DNA of 5,957 bases from contig DALV01000076.1 of the NCBI GenBank assembly GCA_002496905.1, positions 1-5,957 on the forward strand. The letters run 5' to 3'. The notes below the pieces were generated by a model, which was given only the letters and a program-made list of their open reading frames with translations, ran no database searches and was not told where the DNA came from. Below are positions 1 to 5,830 of the stretch, piece after piece. Numbering within the stretch: the first letter of the stretch is position 1; each line of letters starts with the position of its first letter. This DNA is from Euryarchaeota archaeon UBA105. Lineage in GTDB: Archaea; Thermoplasmatota; Poseidoniia; Poseidoniales; Thalassarchaeaceae. A program made the translations under genes and the position numbers.

Positions 1-450
1 TCCATACCAATATAGGACCTTTGCAGTAGTAGATAATACCCAGTTTCCAAATCCGTGTAATCCAGGCATAGCACCTTCTTCGGCTCTTCGAAGTCTATCA
101 CAGGTAATCCATTGCAACTCCTCTTGCATTAGTTTACGAACCAAATCAGGAACTTCTTCTCCAGGGTAGGTGCAATCTGCATCCATAGTCACAATCACAT
201 CACCAGGTGCCATTGCAAATCCTGTTTTGTATGCGCGACCGTATCCCTTTCGGGGCTCGAGATAGACGCTAGCACCTTCTTCTTCCGCTAACTCTCTGGT
301 TTTGTCAGTGGAGTTGCCATCGACAATCAGGAAGTCCAACTTCTCACACCAACCATCGTTAGGAACAGAGCGAATCGTATCAACGATAGCCGCTTCTTCG
401 TTACGAGTTGGGATTACCACAGTAACGTGTACAGGGAGTGGTTCAGCCAT
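1..450 (-). CDS. Family-2 glycosyltransferase, DPM1-like (C-terminus outside window)
   Basis: Translating the minus strand from the ATG at 450 gives 150 uninterrupted codons to the window edge, so the 3' end is missing. An in-frame TAG (453-451) directly precedes this ATG, which rules out an upstream start. The protein begins with a beta strand and the PTRNEE motif (residues 14-19), then IVDGNSTDKT (42-51), RKGYGRAYKTGF (67-78) and the DAD metal/nucleotide-sugar motif at 90-92 within VTMDADCTYPGEE. These are hallmarks of GT-A fold family 2 enzymes of the dolichol-phosphate mannose/glucose synthase type, which move a sugar from a nucleotide donor to a polyprenyl phosphate at the cytoplasmic membrane face. 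The segment near 119-136 (an R-L-R-R stretch, then MPGLHGFGN) also fits that group. The acceptor and sugar cannot be read from sequence, and whether C-terminal membrane helices follow is unknown. It is divergent from a family-4 glycosyltransferase, consistent with a surface glycan locus. Confidence 0.9.
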   Translation of the reverse strand, partial: MAEPLPVHVTVVIPTRNEEAAIVDTIRSVPNDGWCEKLDFLIVDGNSTDKTRELAEEEGASVYLEPRKGYGRAYKTGFAMAPGDVIVTMDADCTYPGEEVPDLVRKLMQEELQWITCDRLRRAEEGAMPGLHGFGNWVLSTTAKVLYWYG

Positions 451-511
451 CTAAATCGAACACGGGGACCGAACCGACCGCTATGAATCATACTGGCGTT
501 AGGGCTACTGG

Positions 512-538
512 AAATCATCTAAAAAAAGGCCTAATTTA
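512..538 (+). promoter_or_regulatory. Candidate promoter with partial copy of the shared upstream element
   Basis: AAATCATCTAA (512-522) is identical to 4597-4607 upstream of the winged-helix regulator, and the match continues weakly (AA, then GCCT), about 17 of 21 positions in all. A TATA-like AATTTA (533-538) begins 21 bases after the element's AAATCAT, as in the other two copies. A start site near 560-565 would give a leader of about 35 bases before the ATG at 598, so unlike the other copies the transcript would not be leaderless. It sits in the 147-bp divergent gap and could also affect the minus-strand gene. Transcription start is inferred only. Confidence 0.35.
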
Positions 539-597
539 GCGAAATCTCTAGCGACGGGAAGGCCATTCGTTTGAAATGAGCAGCCCTTGAGCGATAG

Positions 598-1797
598 ATG
601 GTTGAGATGGGTCTGCACATCGCTATGTTGTCGGCTGAATACCCTCCAAGATGGGGTGGTATGGGTTCAACAGTTTACCACCTTTCTGCCGCCCTAGTCG
701 AGCTTGGACATCGAATAACGGTGATTACACGAGACGGTGGCGGAAAAGCCCTTGAACAACAAGGAGTGAATATTAGGGAAGTCAAATGGCTATATGCTCC
801 AATGGCATTTACTAAATCGTACGGCAAACATGCACTTGCAGATCTCAAGAAATTGCACTCTGAAGATTCAGTCGATGTGGTTCATTTACACTGTCCAATG
901 ATTTCTTGGACAGAATCACAATTCAAGGATTGCAAAGAAAATGTTGCCCCAATCGTCTCATCTCTTCACGGCTCATGGCTCGGCGAAAGAGATGGTTTGC
1001 GAACCGCAGCCGAGCAGAAAGAAGCCGCTGTATGGGCCAATCCCAACGACCTAGCAATCTTGCTAACTGCTGGTCATTACGCTAAATTTGAGCGAGCCGC
1101 GATTAATGGTTCAGATATTTGTGTGGCAAATTCTCATGCCACAAAAGAGGACTTCCTTGAGAGGTATTCTCCTCCCGCTGACTGGAAATGTCAGGTGATT
1201 CATTGGGGAGTAGATACAGAGATGTTTCATCCAAGCGGGGAACCGAAGGACACAGAAACCAATCAAATCCTTGCAGTAGGTCGATTGGCGGCTCGCAAGG
1301 GATACGGTTCTCTACTGCGAGCCTTTGCCGAAGTAAAGCAGAGAAGTCCGAATACAGAATTGCTAATTGTGGGCCGAGGTAACCTGAAAAAGAGGCTAAT
1401 TAAACAAGCAAAACACCTCGGAATTTCTTCTTCAGTACGAATTGACTCAGGGATGCCTTTTGACAAATTAGCCGAAGAATTTCGTAATGCAGATCTTGTC
1501 GTATACCCTTCTTATTACGAAGGCCAGGGTTTGATTCCTCTAGAGGCAATGGCTTCTGGAACACCTGTTGCAACAGTAGACCATGGGCCATTACCTGAAA
1601 TGGTCGATGATTCAGTTGGGGCGTTATTCACCATGGCGGACATCGACTCGATGTCTAGTGCTATTCTCAGTCTTTTATCTAACCCAGAAGGTCTTGAAAC
1701 TCGTAGTAAAGCAGGACGTGAAAGAGTCCTCGACAATTTCACCTTTGGACAGAACGCCGAAGGATTTTCTCAAATTTATTCACAATTAACAAACTGA
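598..1797 (+). CDS. Family-4 (GT-B fold) glycosyltransferase
   Basis: A 399-residue protein of normal length for a retaining GT4 enzyme, which transfers a sugar from a nucleotide donor to a lipid, glycan or protein acceptor at the cytoplasm or membrane face. The N-terminal Rossmann half carries EYPPRWGGMGSTVYHLS (residues 14-30, the acceptor-side glycine loop), HLHCP (96-100) and SSLHGSW (121-127). NSHATKEDF (178-186) and HWGVD (202-206) mark the link between domains. The C-terminal half has VGRLAARKG (227-235), LLIVGRG (255-261), ADLVVYPSYYEG (298-309) and the E-x7-E donor-binding motif E308/E316, followed by AMASGTPV (317-324). An in-frame TAG at 595-597 blocks any upstream start. ATG 598 and ATG 607 are both possible, because alignable sequence begins at the second (MGLHIAM) and neither has a Shine-Dalgarno site. 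It is divergent from a family-2 glycosyltransferase. No membrane helix is evident. The sugar specificity is not recognisable. Confidence 0.95.
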   Translation: MVEMGLHIAMLSAEYPPRWGGMGSTVYHLSAALVELGHRITVITRDGGGKALEQQGVNIREVKWLYAPMAFTKSYGKHALADLKKLHSEDSVDVVHLHCPMISWTESQFKDCKENVAPIVSSLHGSWLGERDGLRTAAEQKEAAVWANPNDLAILLTAGHYAKFERAAINGSDICVANSHATKEDFLERYSPPADWKCQVIHWGVDTEMFHPSGEPKDTETNQILAVGRLAARKGYGSLLRAFAEVKQRSPNTELLIVGRGNLKKRLIKQAKHLGISSSVRIDSGMPFDKLAEEFRNADLVVYPSYYEGQGLIPLEAMASGTPVATVDHGPLPEMVDDSVGALFTMADIDSMSSAILSLLSNPEGLETRSKAGRERVLDNFTFGQNAEGFSQIYSQLTN

Positions 1798-1800
1798 TTC

Positions 1801-1839
1801 TGGGGTGAGGTTGATGGGGGGTTAACCCCACGCACCCCA
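1801..1839. repeat. Nested GC-rich inverted repeat just before the AI-2E gene start
   Basis: Outer arms TGGGGTG (1801-1807) and CACCCCA (1833-1839) enclose a second inverted repeat, TGGGG (1815-1819) with CCCCA (1826-1830). Inside it lies the perfect 12-base palindrome GGGGTTAACCCC (1818-1829). The structure starts 3 bases after the upstream stop codon and ends 2 bases before the ATG at 1842, so it fills the whole gap. As RNA it could act as a 3'-end or processing hairpin for the glycosyltransferase transcript, or mask the start of the next gene. As DNA the central palindrome could bind a dimeric repressor. There is no T-tract after it, so a simple intrinsic terminator is not supported. Confidence 0.6.
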
Positions 1840-1841
1840 AT

Positions 1842-2900
1842 ATGAGCACACCAAACATCAGGTCATTCCGTGGCGTAGAAGTCAGCACTTTGAGTCATAT
1901 CGCGATACTCTTGTTAATCTCAATTCTTGCGATTATTCACCTAAAACCTATCATTCAGCCATTGGTAATAGCAGTCCTATTGTTTTTCCTAATTCGCCCT
2001 CCTGCCCAATGGTTAGAGGACAGATACGGTCACCCATTGGCTGCATATGGGATACTTACGACTGGAGTAGTTTTGTTATTCTTTTTCGTAGGAAATATTC
2101 TCTATCAAAGTCTACAAGATTTTAGCACCGAAGCCGAGGTCTTACAAGATCAATTTACGGAAAAAATCTCATGGTTTTCAGATCTTTCAGTTTATGGATA
2201 TTCAATCGATACAAGCGCGCTTACAGGTTTGATTACGGTAGAGAGAATCAATACAATCACCACCGATTTCGTCGGAACGCTAGCAGGCTTTACTGGAAGC
2301 GCAATTACAGTATTCATATTCTTGATTTTCATCATTGTTGAGGCAGAAACACTTCCTCGAAGATTAGAGGCCGCATATCCAGATGAGATGGATAGATTTT
2401 CTTCGATTGTGGAAAACGCTGGAGCGGGAATAAATACCTATGTGATAACCAAAGCATCTGTGGCCTTTGGTCAAGCGATAATTGTGGCAATTATCCTCAG
2501 TTATATGGGAATTCCAGGTTGGTTTATGTGGGCTTCAATTACCTTCCTTCTAGACTTCGTGCCATACGTAGGTGCGCCACTTTCTTTCATTCCCCCAACG
2601 ATAATTTCGTTTATTCTCTTTGAGCCTATGACTGCGTTACTGATCCTTGGAGCACTATTTGGTAACCAAGTTGCATGGGGTCAATTTGTCGAGCCTCAAC
2701 TTGCGGGACAGCGCCTCGACATGTCGCCGATAGTTCTGCTGATTCTAGTAGCATTCTGGGGCTGGGCTTGGGGCATAATGGGATTGATTCTCGGGATTCC
2801 TCTCGCTGTGATTATGAAGCTAGCACTAGAGAGCGACCCAAGAACTCGCCCAATCGCAATGTTACTCTCCTTGAACCCTAACTCAAATGATGAGTCTTGA
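1842..2900 (+). CDS. AI-2E family (PerM/YdiK-type) multi-pass membrane transporter
   Basis: A 352-residue protein, usual length for the AI-2E family (Pfam PF01594 by recognition). The layout matches: two N-terminal membrane segments (about 17-33 and 36-52, closing with FLIRPPAQWLEDR), a third at 66-88, a soluble segment with amphipathic helices (about 90-145), a membrane span at 147-167, then several C-terminal spans (about 205-222, 224-262, 264-280, 296-326). Family signatures are DFVPYVGAPLSFIPP (238-252), VEPQLAGQRLDMSP (283-296) and the final WGWAWGIMGLILGIPLAV (306-323). Members export or exchange small solutes, and some act as Na+/H+ antiporters. The autoinducer-2 role in the family name is not implied here. 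No Shine-Dalgarno site lies at the normal distance. The gene follows the family-4 glycosyltransferase by 44 bp, so cotranscription is possible but interrupted by a strong inverted repeat. It converges on the thiamine pyrophosphokinase gene. Confidence 0.93.
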   Translation: MSTPNIRSFRGVEVSTLSHIAILLLISILAIIHLKPIIQPLVIAVLLFFLIRPPAQWLEDRYGHPLAAYGILTTGVVLLFFFVGNILYQSLQDFSTEAEVLQDQFTEKISWFSDLSVYGYSIDTSALTGLITVERINTITTDFVGTLAGFTGSAITVFIFLIFIIVEAETLPRRLEAAYPDEMDRFSSIVENAGAGINTYVITKASVAFGQAIIVAIILSYMGIPGWFMWASITFLLDFVPYVGAPLSFIPPTIISFILFEPMTALLILGALFGNQVAWGQFVEPQLAGQRLDMSPIVLLILVAFWGWAWGIMGLILGIPLAVIMKLALESDPRTRPIAMLLSLNPNSNDES

Positions 2901-2906
2901 TTTGAT

Positions 2907-3515
2907 TCAGGACTGGAAAATTATTGCGAGAACACCATCGGTACTGATGCTGATTTCCTCTCCTAAAGATTGGTTATGCAGACCTTTGGTTGAGAAATTC
3001 ATTGGTTCTGAATTGAGATTCCACCGAGCCCCAGAGATGGTCACCTGTTTACAGTCTTCTAAGGCGAATACTGAGAATTCGTCATCCTTTGGTATAACAA
3101 AATCAAGAGGACCATCATCCGGATGAAGTCGTTTGGTAATTCCACTAGAATGGTGTAATTTAATCGATATTCCAGGAGGGGCCCTTGTTAGAGCCGCCCA
3201 AGTTCCAAGGACATGCTCGGAACTACCTCCATCAATTCCGACAACGTCTACTTCGGTGAAGCCCCTCTCTGACATTAGGACAAACGATTTTGCCAAGTCG
3301 CTCGATGAATCATCTGAGAGTAGAGTAGAATGACCTTTCCAATCTGCAATATTGACCGAATCTAAGTCTCCTAGAACCTCAGATACCTCAAACCCTGCAG
3401 CAATCGCTTTGTCAGTACCGCCATCAACTCCAAACAAAGTCGCATCATCGAGTAAATTGCTGACCATCTCTGGGTTTGGCGAGTCTCCATTGCACCAGAG
3501 AACCGCCCGCATCAT
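2907..3515 (-). CDS. Thiamine pyrophosphokinase family protein
   Basis: 202 residues from the ATG at 3515, which overlaps the upstream gene's TGA (ATGA). ATG 3512 is the alternative, one residue shorter. An upstream TTG at 3587 lies inside the coupled gene and gives a low-complexity extension, so I reject it. Motifs in order: LFGVDGGTDKAIAAG (27-41), VLGDLDSV (47-54, with metal-binding type D50 and D52), DDSSSDLAKSF (68-78, equivalent of the family's TD-x-x-KA motif), VVGIDGGSSEHVLG (91-104, equivalent of GGRxDH) and VTISGARWNL (158-167). The enzyme would convert thiamine plus ATP to thiamine diphosphate and AMP in the cytoplasm. The GG(S)(S)EH and C-terminal HNQS segments differ from the usual GGRxDH and SN, so a related substrate (for example a pterin) is not excluded. 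Known background: most archaea make the cofactor through ThiL, while pyrophosphokinases are reported from Thermoplasmata. Second gene of a two-gene operon. Confidence 0.85.
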   Translation of the reverse strand: MMRAVLWCNGDSPNPEMVSNLLDDATLFGVDGGTDKAIAAGFEVSEVLGDLDSVNIADWKGHSTLLSDDSSSDLAKSFVLMSERGFTEVDVVGIDGGSSEHVLGTWAALTRAPPGISIKLHHSSGITKRLHPDDGPLDFVIPKDDEFSVFALEDCKQVTISGARWNLNSEPMNFSTKGLHNQSLGEEISISTDGVLAIIFQS

Positions 3516-4543
3516 CTCACCTTCGCGGTCACTTTGCCTTCGACTAGAAGATCTACATCTTCCAATCCTACAGTGGCTTTTCTGCAAACTCCTCTGATGT
3601 GAAGCGGAACATTGACAGTTCCACCAAGAGCCATATTATTTCCGAAACCGAAGTATATCGCCCCTCTTGAAACCAAATCCTCCAAAGGATTACCGATGAT
3701 TTTAGCCCTAGGATTCATTCCAAATCCAAATTCTGCAAAGTTACCCACAACCGCTGCTTTGGATGGTCTGAGTCCTGAGCGAATATCCTCCATTTGTTTC
3801 CAAATCGCTTCGGCTTTTTCATCACCGCTAACGTCGGTTATGATTCCTTCTTCAATCAATATCGAGATTGAGCTTTCCAATTTTTCACCCTCCCAAGAAC
3901 CATCTATCACAATTCTACCAGTTGCAGTACCTTCCTTTGGTAGAACAAACACCTTTCCAGCAGGCAGATTTGTAATTGCCCCAGGTCGGTTACAAATTCC
4001 ATTGTCTTCCAAAATCCATCGACCTCCGGTAGTGAATTTTAGATCAGTTCCAGCCTCACTGCTAACATGGACTTCTCGTCTTCTTCGAAGAATCGAGTTG
4101 AGGCCAGATATTTCTTTCTGTAAAGCATTGTAATCAGCAGTCATACCACCATTTGCAAAAGTCTCTGCATCTATACCCGGGAGAGAAGCAATTCTGACAT
4201 TCTCTCGAGATGCATTTGCCCTTGCTCTTGTGTGGGTAAGTGAGTGTTTAGTCGCCATCAGGACAACATCTTGACGCCGCATTAAGTCAGCAACTGGATT
4301 TGGAGGTTCATTTCCCTCCCGATGACTAGGTGGCATCATCATCATCAGAACTCTATCAGTTACTCTAGCGGTTGCCTCGTAGAGTGCTCTTCCAATTTCA
4401 GATGACTCAGGGTCTGTGAGGATTAACACAGATTCCACTGGCCTTACCTGCATGCAAGTTCGAACAACCGAACGCGCGGCTGTGAGCATTGCTTCATCGC
4501 GCTGCTCATCAGCGTCAGGTGGAGTCTCATCTGCTTCGCTCAT
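3512..4543 (-). CDS. M29 (aminopeptidase T/AmpS-like) family protein with altered metal ligands
   Basis: 343 residues, resembling the short archaeal branch of the M29/COG2309 family, which also includes 2,5-dihydroxypyridine dioxygenases. An acidic leader (1-18) precedes helix and strand RPVESVLILTDPE (34-46). Family motifs follow: EPPNPVADLMRRQDVVLMAT (79-98), SLTHTRAR (101-108), IASLPGID (118-125), MTADY (134-138), GTDLKF (165-170), NLPAGKVFVLPKEGTATG (192-209), AEFGFGMNPRAKIIGNPLED (270-289), GAIYFGFGNNMALGGTV (294-310) and VPLHIRGV (312-319). In characterised M29 enzymes five ligands (E, E, H, H, D) hold two metals. Here the corresponding positions appear to be K197, E271, Y297, H315 and R317, so three are lost. 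It may be a pseudoenzyme or have another activity. The start is ATG 4543, supported by AGGAGG eight bases upstream. Its TGA overlaps the ATG of the thiamine pyrophosphokinase gene, implying coupled translation. Confidence 0.85.
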   Translation of the reverse strand: MSEADETPPDADEQRDEAMLTAARSVVRTCMQVRPVESVLILTDPESSEIGRALYEATARVTDRVLMMMMPPSHREGNEPPNPVADLMRRQDVVLMATKHSLTHTRARANASRENVRIASLPGIDAETFANGGMTADYNALQKEISGLNSILRRRREVHVSSEAGTDLKFTTGGRWILEDNGICNRPGAITNLPAGKVFVLPKEGTATGRIVIDGSWEGEKLESSISILIEEGIITDVSGDEKAEAIWKQMEDIRSGLRPSKAAVVGNFAEFGFGMNPRAKIIGNPLEDLVSRGAIYFGFGNNMALGGTVNVPLHIRGVCRKATVGLEDVDLLVEGKVTAKVR

Positions 4544-4551
4544 CTCGACAA

Positions 4552-4557
4552 CCTCCT
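4552..4557 (-). promoter_or_regulatory. Strong Shine-Dalgarno site of the M29-family gene
   Basis: On the minus strand AGGAGG lies 8 bases before the ATG at 4543, an ideal ribosome-binding arrangement. It is the only clear Shine-Dalgarno site in the window. The other first-in-operon genes have none, so this operon probably has a real 5' leader while the others may be leaderless or initiate differently. It also fixes the M29-family start codon. Confidence 0.75.
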
Positions 4558-4592
4558 GAGAGCGGTCCCCCTTATTGAAAGCCGCTCCGGAA

Positions 4593-4625
4593 TGTCAAAT
4601 CATCTAACCAAGCGCCTCTTATTCT
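4593..4625 (+). promoter_or_regulatory. Shared upstream element plus TATA-like box of the membrane regulator
   Basis: Positions 4593-4615 read TGTCAAATCAT, two variable bases, AACCAA, one variable base, CGC. The same pattern occurs at 5831-5853 upstream of the lipoprotein gene with 20 of 23 bases identical. Here it starts 52 bases before the ATG at 4645. A T/A-rich stretch, TCTTATTCT (4617-4625), is centred about 24 bases before the ATG, the usual archaeal TATA spacing for a leaderless transcript. The element thus covers the position where upstream activators or an extended BRE would act. The gap is shared with the divergent M29-family operon (start at 4543), so binding here could affect both directions. 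Function is inferred from duplication and spacing. Confidence 0.5.
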
Positions 4626-4644
4626 CCCTAGGATACGAAATGGT

Positions 4645-5493
4645 ATGGACGGGGTATCCGCAGTTAGGGCTTACACACTGATTGCGGTACTCGCAATCGT
4701 AGCCGGCGGATGGATGCTAAATGAAGCGCCAGAAGCCGATTTGATTGAGGATGAAATGGATACTTTTGCAGAAATAGAGACTGCCCCAGCATCTGCAGAA
4801 GATGATTCAGGTGCTGATCAGCCACTGGAAACCAGGAAGGGCGGTGAAGAGGAGGAAAAATCGGATTCTTCAGGTAACCTTCCAACGGGTCTAGTTGCAG
4901 GAGGAGGAGCAGCTCTTGGCTCCCTTGCAGTCGGTTCGATTCTCTTCGAAGCGATGCGAGTTACTGTTCTAATTGCTCTTGCAACCCCTTTGCTTGCGAG
5001 GATGAAAGCAAATCGCGATGATATGCTGACACGCGGTAGAATCTTGGGTTATTTGGAAGCGAATGCGGGCATTCATTTCTCCGCTCTTCGAGATGCATTA
5101 AGTCTAGCAAATGGTGTCACAGCATACCATCTTCACACTCTAGAAGGACAGGGTGAAGTAATTTCTTGGAGGGATGGAAAACTCCGACGTTACGCAATAT
5201 CCAGTCTCAGTAAGGAGGAGTTGAGCCGAATTCGCAACCCAATTGGTGGAACACGATTAGCGATTCTTGAGGTATTGGCTGATTCTGGCCAAATTGGCTT
5301 GAAGGGAAGTGATATTCAAACTAAGTTGCAGATTTCTCGTCAACTTCTCAGTCATCACCTAAGCGAGCTGAAGACTGCAGAGTTAGTCGAGCCAGCGAGC
5401 GAATCACGAAGACCAAATTGGCGCCTATCTTCAGTCGGATTAGAGACATTATCCAGCAGTCGAGAAGTTGCTAGGTCCGAGGCCACAGGTTAG
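4645..5493 (+). CDS. Membrane-anchored tandem winged-helix transcriptional regulator
   Basis: 282 residues. A first hydrophobic segment (about 8-25) is followed by a strongly acidic, low-complexity stretch (about 27-78, including a GGEEEEK run near 66-72), probably outside the cell. A glycine/alanine-rich second hydrophobic region spans about 82-117. The cytoplasmic part starts ARMKANRDDMLTRGRILGYL and holds winged helix 1 (about 125-186: AGIHFSALRDALSL, then NGVTAYHLHTLEGQGEV, then a wing with RDGKLRRYA). Winged helix 2 (about 198-262) has GGTRLAILEVLADSGQIGL, then ISRQLLSHHLSELKTAELVEP and SRRPNWRLS. This architecture is common in archaea and is read as a one-component membrane sensor that binds DNA directly. 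Ligand and targets are unknown. A copy of the element before its own gene also precedes the nearby lipoprotein gene, suggesting autoregulation plus control of that neighbour. ATG 4645 is preferred because it begins the first membrane segment. Confidence 0.88.
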   Translation: MDGVSAVRAYTLIAVLAIVAGGWMLNEAPEADLIEDEMDTFAEIETAPASAEDDSGADQPLETRKGGEEEEKSDSSGNLPTGLVAGGGAALGSLAVGSILFEAMRVTVLIALATPLLARMKANRDDMLTRGRILGYLEANAGIHFSALRDALSLANGVTAYHLHTLEGQGEVISWRDGKLRRYAISSLSKEELSRIRNPIGGTRLAILEVLADSGQIGLKGSDIQTKLQISRQLLSHHLSELKTAELVEPASESRRPNWRLSSVGLETLSSSREVARSEATG

Positions 5494-5627
5494 CCCGATT
5501 TCGGCGTACTACTCCGCATTCCGGAAACCAATTTCCCACAGAGTCGCAGTCCTACGAATAGGGGTGAATTGTCATTGATGCAGGAATGGAAGTTGCTTAA
5601 GTCTTAGACCACATTGTAGTCGGTTTG

Positions 5628-5828
5628 ATGACCTATAACGCGGACATGCATTTTGCTGCGCTGATTTTCATGGTCGGCGCAGGAGGCCTAGCCTCTGTAT
5701 TGGAGGTGGGCGTAGCTGAAGAGACGAAAGCCCAGGAAATTGATGAGGATGATACAGATGATCCAGCCCCATCAAATGAGTTGAATCTCGGTGTTCCGAA
5801 TAATTTAGGTCCATCTTTTGATTATTGA
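5628..5828 (+). CDS. Small membrane-anchored acidic protein, unknown function
   Basis: 66 residues from ATG 5628. A TTG at 5625 would add one residue, and ATG 5646 would shorten it by six. A hydrophobic stretch (about 7-30, MHFAALIFMVGAGGLASVLEVGVA) could be a membrane anchor or a signal peptide ending near A30. The rest is acidic and probably disordered (EIDEDDTDDPAPSN at 37-50), ending in NNLGPSFDY. I do not recognise a family. Its layout (short N-terminus, one hydrophobic segment, acidic tail) resembles residues 1-60 of the regulator 134 bp upstream, though no alignable identity is evident. CTTAAG (5595-5600) lies about 30 bases before the ATG and could be a weak TATA-like box. The codon pattern looks like its neighbours, and it sits between two secretory/membrane genes on the same strand, which raises the likelihood that it is real. 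Confidence 0.6.
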   Translation: MTYNADMHFAALIFMVGAGGLASVLEVGVAEETKAQEIDEDDTDDPAPSNELNLGVPNNLGPSFDY

Positions 5829-5830
5829 TT

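Noticed and set aside
482..492. Odd-length palindrome TATGAATCATA in the divergent gap
   Set aside because: Only 5-base arms with no second copy seen in the window; easily chance.
2887..3126. 79-codon plus-strand frame overlapping the AI-2E stop, and other frames on the plus strand to 3597
   Set aside because: Antisense to the thiamine pyrophosphokinase and M29-family genes, with no recognisable motif.
3516..3587. TTG start giving a 24-residue longer thiamine pyrophosphokinase
   Set aside because: The extension lies inside the upstream gene, is Arg/Ser-rich and does not resemble the family. The coupled ATG at 3515 fits better.
3612..4133. 173-codon open frame on the plus strand
   Set aside because: It lies wholly antisense to the well-supported M29-family gene, lacks family features and reflects that gene's codon pattern.
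4334..4345. Four CAT repeats, encoding four methionines in a row (residues 67-70) in the M29-family protein
   Set aside because: Too short to call a microsatellite or slippage site. The frame is continuous on both sides, and there is no sign of an internal start.
4572..4579. TTCAATAA on the minus strand as TATA box of the M29-family operon
   Set aside because: Normal TATA spacing would put the start near 4550, downstream of the strong Shine-Dalgarno site, so the two cannot both be right; the Shine-Dalgarno is better supported.
5495..5504. Small hairpin CCGATTTCGG after the regulator stop codon, considered as a terminator
   Set aside because: Stem of only 4 base pairs with a two-base loop and no T-tract.
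5569..5580. TTGTCATTGATG upstream of the small acidic protein as a further copy of the shared element
   Set aside because: Only the TGTCA part and a shifted CATTGA match; spacing to any TATA-like box differs from the other copies.
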